DNA from: Aromatoleum toluclasticum ATCC 700605
Lineage (GTDB): Bacteria > Pseudomonadota > Gammaproteobacteria > Burkholderiales > Rhodocyclaceae
Length of the DNA stretch: 64,000 nt
Assembly (NCBI RefSeq): GCF_000378245.1
Contig: NZ_KB899495.1
Span: forward strand, 1 to 64,000
Direction of reading: 5' to 3'
In this document: piece by piece, positions 54,488 to 64,000 of the stretch
Layout: each line of letters starts with the position of its first letter
Numbering within the stretch: the stretch's first letter is position 1
Notes under the pieces: generated by a model
What the model saw: the letters and a program-made list of their open reading frames with translations, nothing else
Told to the model about the DNA's origin: nothing
Database searches by the model: none
Program-made: the position numbers and the translations under genes

Positions 54488-55288
54488 ATGAAGAGCGAAC
54501 AAGCACCGGTCGACAAGCCCGAGGGCGCCGCGCGCCGAACCAGCCCCGAGAAGGTGATCGAGATCCTCGACCTGTTCGAGGAGGAGCACCTGCGCTGGAC
54601 GCCAGAGCAGATGATGGAGCGGCTGCGCTGCCCGCGTTCGACGCTCTACCGCTACCTGCGCGTGCTCACCGAGGCGGGCCTCGTTACGTCGCTGCCGGAC
54701 ATCGGCTATACCCTCGGCCCCCGCATCGCCGAACTCGACTACGTGATGCGCACGAGCGATCCGCTGATCATGAGTGGCCGCCCGCTGCTGCAGGCGCTCG
54801 CCAAGGAGATCACCGGCGTCGGCCTGCTGTGCCGCTATTACAAGGACCGCGTGCTGTGCGTGCACCAGGAATCCAGCGCAGCGCAGATCCACAGCAGCTA
54901 CGAGCGCGGGCGGGCGATGCCGATGTCTGCCGGCGCGACCTCGCGCGTGATCCTCGCGTACCTGAAGCCCGCACAGTTGCGCCAGCACTACCAGCAGCAG
55001 GCGGCCGAGTTCTCCCGCAACCGCAGCGCCGACACGTTTGAGCAGATGCAGGACGAGTTGCGCGAGATCCGCAAGCAAGGTTACTGCCTGTCGCATGGGG
55101 AAATCACCCCGGGCGTGGTCGGCGTCGCCGCACCGGTGTTCGACAGCGAGAACACGATCATCGGCAGCGTGAGCCTGGTGATCCCGGCTGCTGGCTTCGG
55201 CGAGCAGCGCCAGCGCTTCGTCATCGACCGCATCACGTTTAGCGCCCGCGTGCTATCGAACGGGATGCACTCGCGCGCCGACGGCTGA
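54488..55288 (+). CDS. IclR-family transcriptional regulator
   Basis: A 266-residue regulator with an N-terminal winged helix (WTPEQMMERLRCPRSTLYRYLRVLTEAGLVT) and a C-terminal GAF-like IclR effector domain (GRAMPMSAGATSRVILAYL; GEITPGVVGVAAPVFD). IclR proteins govern aromatic and acyl-CoA catabolism. It follows the binding-protein gene by ~130 bp and converges on the porin gene; its target is probably one of these units. Confidence 0.9.
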   Translation: MKSEQAPVDKPEGAARRTSPEKVIEILDLFEEEHLRWTPEQMMERLRCPRSTLYRYLRVLTEAGLVTSLPDIGYTLGPRIAELDYVMRTSDPLIMSGRPLLQALAKEITGVGLLCRYYKDRVLCVHQESSAAQIHSSYERGRAMPMSAGATSRVILAYLKPAQLRQHYQQQAAEFSRNRSADTFEQMQDELREIRKQGYCLSHGEITPGVVGVAAPVFDSENTIIGSVSLVIPAAGFGEQRQRFVIDRITFSARVLSNGMHSRADG

Positions 55289-55290
55289 GC

Positions 55291-55324
55291 GCGGCGCGCA
55301 AGGAGCGCCCCCCCCGCGCGCCGC
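55291..55324. terminator. Inverted repeat between convergent iclR and porin genes
   Basis: GCGGCGCGC and GCGCGCCGC pair across a 16-base loop containing a C-run, directly after the iclR stop. No T-run is present; its action as a bidirectional terminator is a guess from position. Confidence 0.4.
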
Positions 55325-55378
55325 CAGTGTGCCGGTCGGTCGATGGTGCTCACGTCGAACGACCGGCACCCCACACTC

Positions 55379-56413
55379 TCAGAAGATGTGGTCGATGCCG
55401 AGGAACACGCCGGTGGCGTCGTCCCCGAAGTTCGTCGTCACACCGTTCGGCCGGATGTTCGGGTCGCGCTGTTTGTCCCCGTTGTTGACGCGTGTGTAGG
55501 CGCCATACAGCGAGGTGCGCTTCGATAGCACGTACCGGTAACCGATCGTGCCGGCCTTCGCACTCTTGTCGGAGTCGTCCGCATCGTGCCTGCCGTAAGC
55601 GGCGAAGAGGTAGCTCGCCCCGACCGGCACCCGGAAGCCCAGGTGCCAGACCTTGTCGGTGTCGTGGATCTTGATCGTCTGATAGGTGCCGTACAGCGAC
55701 ACGACGCGGAAGTCGTAGATCGCGCCGAGCCCCCACTCCTTCTGATCCTCGCCGCCGATGCTGGTGAGCTCCCTGCCGCGCTGGTAGAGCAGACCCACCG
55801 CGAGCGGGCCGTTCGCATAGTCGCCGGAGAGCGCCCAGCGGTCGTTGGCGTCGCGGTTGTTGTTCTGGTTCGTCTCGCCGTACGAGTAGATTGCATTCGC
55901 GACGACCCCGCCGAAATTCGGCGAGCGGTACGCGATCGCGTTGTCCCAGCGCGCCGGACTTGCCGGAACGATCGTCGCCCCGGCGCCGCTCGCGAGGATC
56001 GCCTGCGGGCCGAAGGGCACGCCGCCGGCCGCGTCGTAGCGCGCGATCGCGTAGCCGGGCGCATACTGGCGGCCGAGCGACAGCAGCCCGTAGCGGCTTT
56101 CCAGCCCGACGAAACTCTGGCGCGAGCGCAGCGCCGAGCTGGTGCCGATGCCCTGGTTCTGGTCCACTTCGATCGGATATTCCAGCGTGAACACCGCCTT
56201 CAGGCCGCCGCCGAGATCCTCGCTGCCGCGAAAGCCGAGCCGCGAGCCGTACAGGCCACCCGAATCGATGCCGCGGCGGATGTTGTCGCCGGCCTTGGCC
56301 CAGCTCAGAAACGCGTCGACGATGCCGTAGATCTGCACGTTCGACTGGGCCATCGCCGCGGGCGCGACTCCTAGGGCGCCGGCGAGGGCCAGCGCGATCT
56401 GCTTCTTGTTCAT
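55379..56413 (-). CDS. Outer-membrane porin, betaproteobacterial OmpC-like (Porin_4)
   Basis: A 344-residue trimeric porin type: signal peptide to AAMA, then QSNVQIYGIVDAFLSWAKAG, the GSRLGFRGSEDLGGGLKAVFTLE element, the constriction-loop region (FVGLESRYGLLSLGRQYAPGY) and a C-terminal Phe (GIDHIF). It would let hydrophilic substrates cross the outer membrane, here perhaps the ligand of the binding proteins. The ATG at 56413 starts the signal peptide; the longer frame is not coding. Confidence 0.93.
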   Translation of the reverse strand: MNKKQIALALAGALGVAPAAMAQSNVQIYGIVDAFLSWAKAGDNIRRGIDSGGLYGSRLGFRGSEDLGGGLKAVFTLEYPIEVDQNQGIGTSSALRSRQSFVGLESRYGLLSLGRQYAPGYAIARYDAAGGVPFGPQAILASGAGATIVPASPARWDNAIAYRSPNFGGVVANAIYSYGETNQNNNRDANDRWALSGDYANGPLAVGLLYQRGRELTSIGGEDQKEWGLGAIYDFRVVSLYGTYQTIKIHDTDKVWHLGFRVPVGASYLFAAYGRHDADDSDKSAKAGTIGYRYVLSKRTSLYGAYTRVNNGDKQRDPNIRPNGVTTNFGDDATGVFLGIDHIF

Positions 56414-56653
56414 CCCTGTCTCCTCTTTTTGTGTGACAACGCCGGCATCGCTGCCGGCACGCGGCAGCGCGCCAACCGGGCCGTCGTCGCCCCGGGATCG
56501 GCGCTGCCACGGCCGCCGGCACTCGCCGTGCGGCTCGAAACCTTCGTTTATCGTTGAGCCTCCCCTCCTCGCTGGTTGAACTTCATCCTCCATCAAGTCC
56601 CGTCAGCGGCCGCTGCGCGACGGCAGTAGCCGCTGACGAAAGATGCCGTACGA

Positions 56654-57751
56654 CTATTGGCTCACCACCCCCCAACGCGCGAGCAACTGCGCGGCGTCGC
56701 GCGCAGGCGGCGCCGTGGTGCCGTCCGAAAAGCGCGGCGCAGCAGCCGGGCGAATGCAGCCGTCTTCCTCGACGAACAATCCGCGCGCCGCCGCGTGCGG
56801 GTGGCCGGGCGCCTCGTCGAGGTCGAGCACCGGCGCGACACAGGCGTCGCGCCCGGCGAAAAGTTCGCACCATTCGTCGCGCCCGCGCCGTGCGACCGCC
56901 TGCGCAATCACCACGCGCAGCCGCGGCCAGTTCGCCCGGTCCTCGCCTTCGTCGGCAATCTCCGGCGCGAGCCCGAGGCCCGTGACGAAGGCGCGCCGGA
57001 ATGTCATCTCTGCCGCGGCGACCGCGAGCCAGCGCCCGTCGGCGGTCGCATACACGCCGTAGAACGGCGAGCCGCCGTCGGCGGGATTGGCGCCGCGTTC
57101 GAGCGACCAGATGCCCGCCTGGCGCAGGCCGTAGATGAAGGTCATCAGATGCGCCGCGCCATCGACCATCGCCGCATCGACGACCTGGCCGCGGCCGCCG
57201 CCGCGCACCGACGCGAGGGCCGCGGCGATGCCGAAGGCGAGGTACAGCGCGCCACCGGCGAAATCGCCGACGAGATTGAGCGGCGGTACCGGCGCGCCGC
57301 CGGCCGGACCGATCGACGCGAGCGCACCGGTGAGCGCGATATAGGTGATGTCGTGGCCCGCCTCGTCGGCGAGCGGCCCTTCGCGACCCCAGCCGGTGAC
57401 GCGCCCGTAGACGAGCCGCGGATTGCGCGCGAGGCACTCTTCAGGCCCGAGCCCGAGCCGTTCCATCACTGCTGGGCGAAAGCCCTCGATCACGACATCG
57501 GCCGCGCCGATGATATCGAGGGCCCGCGACCTAGCGGCCTCGTCCTTGAGGTCGAGTTGCAGCCGCGTCTTGCCGCTGTTGAGGAAATCGAAGCGCGCCG
57601 GAATCGGCAGCGCGCCGGAATACGCGCCGCGGTCGATGCGCAGCACCTCGGCGCCCATCTGCCGCAACAACATGCCGCAGAACGGACACGGCCCGATCCC
57701 GCCGAATTCGACAACCCTGACCCCGGCCAGCGGCCCCCTGCCTTCGCCCAT
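56654..57751 (-). CDS. Alpha-methylacyl-CoA racemase-like protein (class III CoA-transferase fold)
   Basis: A 365-residue CaiB/BaiF-fold protein closer to racemases than to transferases. It has GIGPCPFCGMLLRQMGAEV at the start, the catalytic pair His133/Asp134 (AGHDITYIALTGAL) and Asp163 (NLVGDFAGGALY), matching His126 and Asp156 of the mycobacterial racemase MCR. It would epimerise a 2-methyl- or 2-aryl-acyl-CoA. It is the last gene of a minus-strand operon beginning near 63 kb. The ATG at 57751 follows GGGAGGCGAGC. Confidence 0.8.
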   Translation of the reverse strand: MGEGRGPLAGVRVVEFGGIGPCPFCGMLLRQMGAEVLRIDRGAYSGALPIPARFDFLNSGKTRLQLDLKDEAARSRALDIIGAADVVIEGFRPAVMERLGLGPEECLARNPRLVYGRVTGWGREGPLADEAGHDITYIALTGALASIGPAGGAPVPPLNLVGDFAGGALYLAFGIAAALASVRGGGRGQVVDAAMVDGAAHLMTFIYGLRQAGIWSLERGANPADGGSPFYGVYATADGRWLAVAAAEMTFRRAFVTGLGLAPEIADEGEDRANWPRLRVVIAQAVARRGRDEWCELFAGRDACVAPVLDLDEAPGHPHAAARGLFVEEDGCIRPAAAPRFSDGTTAPPARDAAQLLARWGVVSQ

Positions 57752-57792
57752 GCTCGCCTCCCTGATCGAATCCCCGCCCACGGTGCGCGCGC

Positions 57793-59253
57793 TCAAAACG
57801 GGTACTGCGGCGGCGTGTCGCGAACCGTGACCCACTGCCATTGCGTGAACTCGTCCCAGTTGGCCGGTCCGCCGTGGCGCGAGCCGTTGCCCGAGGCGCC
57901 GCGCCCACCCATCGGCATGAAGCCGTCGTCGATGACGGTCTGGTCGTTGATATGCACGAGACCGACGTTGAGGCGCTCGGCGATCGCGCGCGCGCGCGAG
58001 ATCGATCGGCTGATGATGCCGGCCGACAGGCCGTACTCGGTGTCGTTGGCGAGCCGCACTGCCTCGTCGTCGGAGGCGAACGTCGTGATCGAAACGACCG
58101 GGCCGAAGATTTCCTCGCGGAACGCCGGCATGTCGGGGGTGACGCCATCGAGCACCGTGGGGCTGTAGAAGAGCGCGCGCGAGCTGCCGCCCGCGTGCAG
58201 CTTCGCGCCCGCACGCACCGATTCGGCGACGATGCGCTCGACGCGTTCGAGTTGCTTCGCGGTGATCAGCGGCCCGAGCGCGACGTTCTCGCGGTGCGGA
58301 TCGCCCACGGGGAGGTTCTTTGCCTTCGCGCTCATAAGCTTGAGGTAGGCGTCGGCGACCTTCTCGTGCACGAGGTGGCGACCCGCGGCCATGCACACCT
58401 GCCCCTGGTGCGCCCACGACGCGAACGCGCCGTTCGACGCCGCCAGCTCGAGGTCGGCGTCATCGAGCACGATCAGCGAGTTCTTGCCTCCGAGTTCGAG
58501 CGCGACCTTCTTCAAGTGGCGGCCGGCAAGCTCGCCGACACGGCGCCCGACCGCGGTCGAGCCGGTGAAGGAGACCATCGACACCGCGGGATCGGTCACC
58601 ACCGCCTCGCCCGCGTCGGCCTCGCCCGGCAGCACCGCGAGCAGGTTCGGCGGCAGCCCGGCCTCGTCGAGCAGGAGCGCATGCAGCAGCCCTCCGGAGA
58701 TCGGAGTACGCGGGTCGGGCTTGAGCAGCACCGCGTTGCCGGCGGCGAGCGCGGGCATCAGCGAGCGGCTCGATAGCAGCAGGGGGAAGTTGAACGGCGA
58801 GATGATGCCGACGACACCGTGCGGCACGCGCCGCGCATAGCTCAGCGTGCCGTCGTCGCTCGGCAGGATCAGCCCGCGCGGCTGCGTCAGCATTGCCGCA
58901 GCCTCGTGCAGGTGCTTGCCGACCGCCTCGATCTCGGTCTCGGCCTTCGGGCGGATGCCGCCGGTCTCGCGCACGATCCAGCCGGCGATCGCGTCGCGGT
59001 CGCGCTCGAGGATCGCGGCGGCGCGCCGGAAGATCGCCGCGCGCTCGAGAAACGGCATCGCCGCCCACGCGGGCTGCGCCTCGCGCGCGAGTTTCGCCGC
59101 GCGCCGTACGTCCGTCGCGTCGGCACAGCCGACCTCGGCGATGCGCTCGCCGGTCGCGGGCTCGATCACCGGGAACGCACCCCGCGACAGATCCGTCCAT
59201 CCTCCGATCCACCCCTTGCGCTGCTCGACCCGACTCACCACGCTCGATGCCAT
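57793..59253 (-). CDS. Aldehyde dehydrogenase, benzaldehyde/vanillin dehydrogenase-like
   Basis: A 486-residue NAD(P)-dependent aldehyde dehydrogenase with the catalytic Glu in ALELGGKNS and Cys in GQVCMAAGRHLV. VGIISPFNFPLLLSSRSLMPAL and the C-terminal GGRGASGNGSRHGGPANWDEFTQWQW resemble XylC/vanillin-type enzymes. It oxidises an (aryl) aldehyde to the acid. A retro-aldolase or a ThDP decarboxylase in the cluster could supply the aldehyde. It lies 41 bp before the racemase-like gene. Confidence 0.9.
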   Translation of the reverse strand: MASSVVSRVEQRKGWIGGWTDLSRGAFPVIEPATGERIAEVGCADATDVRRAAKLAREAQPAWAAMPFLERAAIFRRAAAILERDRDAIAGWIVRETGGIRPKAETEIEAVGKHLHEAAAMLTQPRGLILPSDDGTLSYARRVPHGVVGIISPFNFPLLLSSRSLMPALAAGNAVLLKPDPRTPISGGLLHALLLDEAGLPPNLLAVLPGEADAGEAVVTDPAVSMVSFTGSTAVGRRVGELAGRHLKKVALELGGKNSLIVLDDADLELAASNGAFASWAHQGQVCMAAGRHLVHEKVADAYLKLMSAKAKNLPVGDPHRENVALGPLITAKQLERVERIVAESVRAGAKLHAGGSSRALFYSPTVLDGVTPDMPAFREEIFGPVVSITTFASDDEAVRLANDTEYGLSAGIISRSISRARAIAERLNVGLVHINDQTVIDDGFMPMGGRGASGNGSRHGGPANWDEFTQWQWVTVRDTPPQYPF

Positions 59254-59352
59254 CGCCCTACCTCCGAATCCGGATTGAATGCAGCCGGGCCCGTGCCCGG
59301 CCGCCGTGTCGGGGCCCCCGCGGCGCGGCCGCCGGGCCCTTGCGGCCAGCGG

Positions 59353-60501
<1,149 letters not shown>

Positions 60502-60563
60502 TCGGTGTCTCCTCGCTTGCTCGTGGTAGTCGACCGGAGCCCACGCGGGCGCCGGAAACGTGT

Positions 60564-61790
60564 TCAGGCCACCGCGCCCGACTTGCGCAGCGCGGCAATC
60601 GCCTCGGCATCGAAGCCGACGCTTTGCAGCACCTCGTCCGTGTGCTCGCCCAAGAGCGGCGCGCGCTGATGCACGCCGCCCGGCGTGCGGATCAGCTTCG
60701 CGGCGACCCCCGGCACGGTGACCTTGCGCTTCGAGCCGGGTTGCTCAACCTGCGGCAGCATGTCCCGGATCGTGAAATACGGGTCCTTGAAGATCTCCGC
60801 GGAGTCGTACACCGGCGCGAAGGGCACCTTGCCGCCGAAGATCTGGAGCAGATCGGCCTTGGTGTGTCGGCTCGTGAAGGCCTCGACGACCTCATAGACG
60901 GCGTCGAAATTCGCGAGCCGCGCCTCCTCGGTAGCGAAGCGCGGGTCGGCAGCGAGCTCGGGCCGGCCGATGACGTCGCAGAACACCGGCCAGTTGCGCC
61001 CCGGCGGCACCGCGAGCACCGCCCAGCCGTCCTTCGCCCAGACGCGGCCGAACGGCGCGATCTGCGGCAGCCGGCTGCCGCTCGGGCGCGGCACGACGTT
61101 CGTGTAGGAATACGTCACGGTGATCGGCTCGTTCAGCGCGATCATGCTGTCGACCATGCTGACGTCGACGTACTGGCCCTTGCCCGACAGGCGCGCCTCC
61201 CACAGCGCGACCATCGTGCCGAAAGCGGCGAAGAGCCCCGGCACGGTGTCGCCCGGCCCGCCGCCGACCTTCGTTGGCGAATCCGCGTCGGGCCCGGTGA
61301 TGCCCATCAACCCGCCCATGGCCTGCGCGACGATGTCGACGGCCGGCCAGTCCGTGTAGGCGGTCTTTCCGCCGCGCGGATCGCCGAAGCCGCGGATCGA
61401 CGTATAGACGATGCGCGGGTTGCGGTCGGCGAGCGTCTCGTAGCCGAGACCGAGCCGCTCCATGACGCCGGCGCGGAAGTTCTCGATGACGGCGTCGGCG
61501 CCCTCGACCAGCTTCAGAAAGGCCTCGCGACCCTCGGCACTCTTCAGGTCGAGCACGATGCCGCGCTTGTTGCGGTTGCAGCACTGGTACAGGCCGCCAT
61601 ACTCGCGCAGGGTGTCGTCCTCGGTGAAGGGGCCGATGCGACGCGACACGTCGCCGCCGGGCGGCTCGATCTTGATGACGTCGGCGCCGTGGTCGGCGAG
61701 CATCTGCGAGCAGAACGGCGCCGCGAGCGCGTGACCGAGATCAAGCACTCGCAGCCCCTTCAGGCCGCCGCTGGTAAAGAATTTGCTCAT
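60564..61790 (-). CDS. Class III (CaiB/BaiF) CoA-transferase
   Basis: A 408-residue CoA-transferase with GLRVLDLGHALAAPFCSQMLADHGADVIKIE, the CCNRNKRGIVLDLKS element and the expected catalytic Asp152 (AVDIVAQAMGGLMG). Enzymes of this class move CoA from succinyl-CoA or another donor to an incoming acid; phthalate and benzylsuccinate CoA-transferases are members. The acid here is unknown. The ATG at 61790 follows GGAGGCAAACC. Confidence 0.88.
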   Translation of the reverse strand: MSKFFTSGGLKGLRVLDLGHALAAPFCSQMLADHGADVIKIEPPGGDVSRRIGPFTEDDTLREYGGLYQCCNRNKRGIVLDLKSAEGREAFLKLVEGADAVIENFRAGVMERLGLGYETLADRNPRIVYTSIRGFGDPRGGKTAYTDWPAVDIVAQAMGGLMGITGPDADSPTKVGGGPGDTVPGLFAAFGTMVALWEARLSGKGQYVDVSMVDSMIALNEPITVTYSYTNVVPRPSGSRLPQIAPFGRVWAKDGWAVLAVPPGRNWPVFCDVIGRPELAADPRFATEEARLANFDAVYEVVEAFTSRHTKADLLQIFGGKVPFAPVYDSAEIFKDPYFTIRDMLPQVEQPGSKRKVTVPGVAAKLIRTPGGVHQRAPLLGEHTDEVLQSVGFDAEAIAALRKSGAVA

Positions 61791-61802
61791 CGGTTTGCCT
61801 CC

Positions 61803-61833
61803 GCGTTGCCCGGCAGCCTCCGCCGGGCAACGC
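61803..61833. terminator. Perfect 12-bp hairpin between the enolase-type and CoA-transferase genes
   Basis: GCGTTGCCCGGC and GCCGGGCAACGC flank a 7-base loop, just after the enolase-type stop. No T-run follows, so it may attenuate transcription or protect the upstream mRNA rather than end it. A looser GC-rich repeat occupies 59290-59340, after the acyl-CoA dehydrogenase region. Confidence 0.55.
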
Positions 61834-61845
61834 CGTCGGGTTGGT

Positions 61846-63012
61846 TCAAAGGGTGACGGTGCGCACCGACTTGCCCGGCGTGAGGAGGCTCCTGACTCGC
61901 TCCTCATCGAGCTCGATGCCGAGACCCGGACCGTCGTTGGGGGTGAGGTGGCCGTTCTCGTACAGCGGCACGTTGCGCGCGATGTCGTCGCGGATGCCGC
62001 GACTCGAGAGGCAGTCGTGGATGTGCAGCGGCCCCGCGTTCTCCTGCGGGAAGCGCGCGATCCAGTCGTTGGCCGCCAGCAGATGCGCCGCCGGGCTTGC
62101 CTCAAGGCCCGAGCCCACCATGCAGCCGCAGATCACCGGCATGTTCGCCAGCCGCGCCATCGTCAGCCAGCGCTGTGACTTCAACAGCCCCCCGGCCTTC
62201 TGCACCTTGATCATCAGCCCGTCGGCCGCGCCCTTGTTGATGATCGCCAGCAGGTCGTGGAGCTCCTGCGCCGACTCGTCGGCGTAGATCGGCGTGTGGA
62301 CCTTGCCGCGCAGCCGCGCCATGCCGTCCAGGTCCCATGGCGGCAGCGGCTGCTCGATCTTCGACAGGTTGTACTTCTCTAGCGCGCGGATTGTCGTCAG
62401 CGCCTGGTCGTAGGTCCAGGCGCCATTGACGTCGATGAAGAGATCGACGTCGTCGCCCACCGCGCGGCGCACCTCGGCCACCATCGCGATGTCATCCTTG
62501 AGGCCGCCCTTGCCGGCCTTGAGCTTGACGAACGAGAAGCCTTCCTTCAACACCGCCAGCGCCTCCTCGGCCACCGCCGCCGGCTCGCCCGCCGAGAGTA
62601 CGAGCCCCAGCGGTATGCGGTCGATCGTCTTGCCGCCCAGCAGCTGATACACCGGCACGCCAAGCGACTTGCCGACGAGGTCGTGCAGCGCGAAGTCCAC
62701 CGTCGCCTTCGCCTGGTTGTTGTCGCGCGCCATGACGTCCATGCGCCCGACGATCTTCTCGATCTTCGTTGGATCCTCGCCGAGCAGGATCTGCGGCGCG
62801 AAGAAGTCGCAGATCATCGACGTGATCGAATCCTGCGTCTCGCCCCGGTACCACGATGACGTGTCGCCCGCGTCGGCGATTCCCACTAGGCCGTCGTCCG
62901 TATGCAGCTTCAGCAGCACGCCGTCGATGCGCGACAGCGTCATGCCTCGCATGATCTGCGCGCGCTTCATCGGCGTCGAAATCGGGATGATTTCCACCTT
63001 CGTGATCTTCAT
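61846..63012 (-). CDS. Enolase-superfamily enzyme of the muconate-lactonizing subgroup
   Basis: A 388-residue TIM-barrel enzyme. The KxK motif (Lys163, Lys165 in FVKLKAGK), metal ligands Asp194 (IDVNG), Glu220 (KIEQPLP) and Asp245 (YADES) and the opposite base Lys269 (MIKVQKAGG) place it in the MLE subgroup. This subgroup does cycloisomerisation, syn-dehydration or epimerisation at the carbon next to a carboxylate. True mandelate racemase has His/Asp instead of this last Lys. First gene of its operon and divergent from gntR copy 2; GGAGAG precedes the ATG at 63012. Confidence 0.88.
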   Translation of the reverse strand: MKITKVEIIPISTPMKRAQIMRGMTLSRIDGVLLKLHTDDGLVGIADAGDTSSWYRGETQDSITSMICDFFAPQILLGEDPTKIEKIVGRMDVMARDNNQAKATVDFALHDLVGKSLGVPVYQLLGGKTIDRIPLGLVLSAGEPAAVAEEALAVLKEGFSFVKLKAGKGGLKDDIAMVAEVRRAVGDDVDLFIDVNGAWTYDQALTTIRALEKYNLSKIEQPLPPWDLDGMARLRGKVHTPIYADESAQELHDLLAIINKGAADGLMIKVQKAGGLLKSQRWLTMARLANMPVICGCMVGSGLEASPAAHLLAANDWIARFPQENAGPLHIHDCLSSRGIRDDIARNVPLYENGHLTPNDGPGLGIELDEERVRSLLTPGKSVRTVTL

Positions 63013-63034
63013 GTCTTGCTCTCCTGTGTTTGAC

Positions 63035-63125
63035 ATACCACGGTGCTGTTCTGGTATATCTGTACGCTACTGTGACATATGTTCGATGTCAACTGATACG
63101 TGTTTTATAATTTTCCGTATACACA
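63035..63125. promoter_or_regulatory. Divergent promoter/operator region for gntR copy 2 and the enolase operon
   Basis: Three repeats are visible: ATACCA/TGGTAT (63035-63040 and 63052-63057), TGACAT/ATGTCA (63073-63078 and 63086-63091), and CCGTATACACA (63115-63125). The last is the motif found at 40611 and 47248. The AT-rich GTGTTTTATAATTTTCC between them supplies a likely -10 box (TATAAT) for gntR. Confidence 0.55.
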
Positions 63126-63137
63126 GGAACGATAGCG

Positions 63138-63881
63138 ATGACTCGCGAAACGACCACGAGCATGTTTCCCAGCCTCGCCGCGGGAATCCGCGACGCCTTG
63201 GGCGCGGAGATCGAGCGCGGACTGCTGCGCCCGGGCGCTCCCCTCGACGAGCACGCCATCGCGCAGCGCTTCAACGCATCGCGCACGCCGGTCAGAGAAG
63301 CGCTGCGGCAGCTCGCGGCGCAGGAGCTCGTGCGCATCGTTCCCCGGCGCGGAACCTTCGTGTCGCGGCTGTCGATCACGCAGCTACGCTCGCTGCTCGA
63401 GCTGCTCGGCGAGCTCGAGGCGCTGTGTGCGAAGTACGCCGCGCGGCGCAGTGACGAGCGGCATCGCGACGCGGTGTGCGCGGCGCTGAGGCGTTGCGCG
63501 TGCGCCGAGCTGGCGGGGGACGCGCTAACCTACGTCGAGGCCAACCACGATTTCCACGAGGCGATCTACGCGGCAAGCCGCAATGGCTATCTCGCGGAGC
63601 AGGTGCGCGGCATCAACCGGCTCGCACAGCGCTACCGCACGCGGGTGTTCCGCGAATCGAGGGAGCTGTCGCGCTCGCAGCGCGACCACGAACGCATAGC
63701 CGACGCGATCCTCGCCGGCGACGCAGTGCAGGCCCACAAGGCCATGCTGCTGCACACGCCGGCGGGCACGACCGGGTTTTCGGAGTTCCTGTCGACGCTG
63801 CCGGCCGAGTTCCTCGACGACACGGCTGCGCCGTCGAAGCCGGCGCATCGGTCCGCCGGAAGCCGCGTTCGCGGGGCGTAG
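63138..63881 (+). CDS. GntR-family regulator (FCD type), copy 2
   Basis: A 247-residue paralogue of the regulator at 40732. It has the same winged helix (LDEHAIAQRFNASRTPVREALRQLAAQELVRI), the same FCD domain (NHDFHEAIYAASRNGYLAEQV) and the same ending (GFSEFLSTLPAEFLDD) plus a short basic tail. It is divergent from the enolase-CoA-transferase operon. The shared operator motif suggests the two regulators recognise overlapping sites. Confidence 0.92.
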   Translation: MTRETTTSMFPSLAAGIRDALGAEIERGLLRPGAPLDEHAIAQRFNASRTPVREALRQLAAQELVRIVPRRGTFVSRLSITQLRSLLELLGELEALCAKYAARRSDERHRDAVCAALRRCACAELAGDALTYVEANHDFHEAIYAASRNGYLAEQVRGINRLAQRYRTRVFRESRELSRSQRDHERIADAILAGDAVQAHKAMLLHTPAGTTGFSEFLSTLPAEFLDDTAAPSKPAHRSAGSRVRGA

Positions 63882-63960
63882 CGCGCCGCAGCCCCGGCCG
63901 CCGTGTTCGGCAACGGCCGCGGGCTGGCGTCGGATGCGCCCGGACCCCGCACGGCATCGT

Positions 63961-64000
63961 TCACAGGTCGCCGAACTTCCCGTCGCCGGCCGCGAGCCGT
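63961..64000 (-). CDS. 3' end of an unidentified minus-strand gene
   Basis: The minus strand reads RLAAGDGKFGDL and then a stop (TCA at 63961-63963 on the plus strand). It converges with gntR copy 2. Thirteen codons are too few to name the family; the strand and codon use suit a continuation of the catabolic cluster. Confidence 0.4.
   Translation of the reverse strand, partial: RLAAGDGKFGDL

Overview
The window is GC-rich proteobacterial DNA. Its gene content (multicomponent phenol and toluene monooxygenases driven by V4R-type sigma-54 activators, a UbiD/UbiX decarboxylase pair, class III CoA-transferases, acyl-CoA dehydrogenases and a large molybdopterin oxidoreductase) suggests a facultatively denitrifying aromatic degrader of the Aromatoleum/Azoarcus/Thauera type (Betaproteobacteria, Rhodocyclales). 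That assignment is an inference from content. No rRNA or complete tRNA is present to confirm it.

Region 1 (1-17.3 kb) is an aerobic aromatic-hydrocarbon module. A phenol hydroxylase operon (dmpKLMNOP) ends in catechol 2,3-dioxygenase and a clear intrinsic terminator. A detached dmpQ ferredoxin gene lies upstream, with a divergent DmpR/MopR-like activator beyond it. Next to it is a complete four-component toluene monooxygenase operon (tmoABCDEF) plus a TodX/TbuX-type outer-membrane channel, followed by a second activator of the same family. Both operons have a -24/-12 promoter with palindromic upstream sites. The two sensor domains differ at the phenol-contacting residues: one looks like a phenol sensor and the other like a hydrocarbon sensor. 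Together they would oxidise toluene or benzene to phenols, then catechols, and open the ring by meta cleavage. The lower meta pathway is not in the window.

Region 2 (17.3-26.9 kb) is a recombination scar. It holds a chaC remnant, sdhC with a truncated sdhD, and the 3' half of a tRNA-His gene that looks like an integration attachment site. It also holds an IHF-alpha paralogue, a norD/acetyl-CoA hydrolase fusion of fragments, an intact norQ, a DUF1499 protein, an Xre/RES toxin-antitoxin pair, and fragments of PAAR, EbdC-like, LuxR/MalT-type, EAL and MOSC genes, with one intact truncated haemoglobin among them.

Region 3 (26.9-64 kb) is a large catabolic cluster whose substrate I cannot name. 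One long minus-strand operon encodes an NDP-forming acyl-CoA synthetase, a paired acyl-CoA dehydrogenase, a short-chain dehydrogenase, a MaoC hydratase, a thiolase-like protein lacking the catalytic cysteine, its DUF35 partner, an MFS transporter, IPP isomerase and UbiX. Other units encode a ThDP enzyme with a MarR regulator, an oligopeptide-type ABC importer with two near-duplicate binding proteins, a UbiD decarboxylase, a MoaD-like sulfur carrier next to a molybdopterin oxidoreductase, an IclR regulator and a porin. The last unit encodes an enolase-superfamily enzyme, a CoA-transferase, an acyl-CoA dehydrogenase, an aldehyde dehydrogenase and an alpha-methylacyl-CoA racemase-like protein. 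Two paralogous GntR regulators share a GTATACAC motif with the transporter promoter. A TCTCA-type palindrome is shared by ubiX and ubiD. The cluster therefore appears to be one co-regulated regulon, with its own supply of dimethylallyl precursor for the prenylated-FMN cofactor of UbiD.
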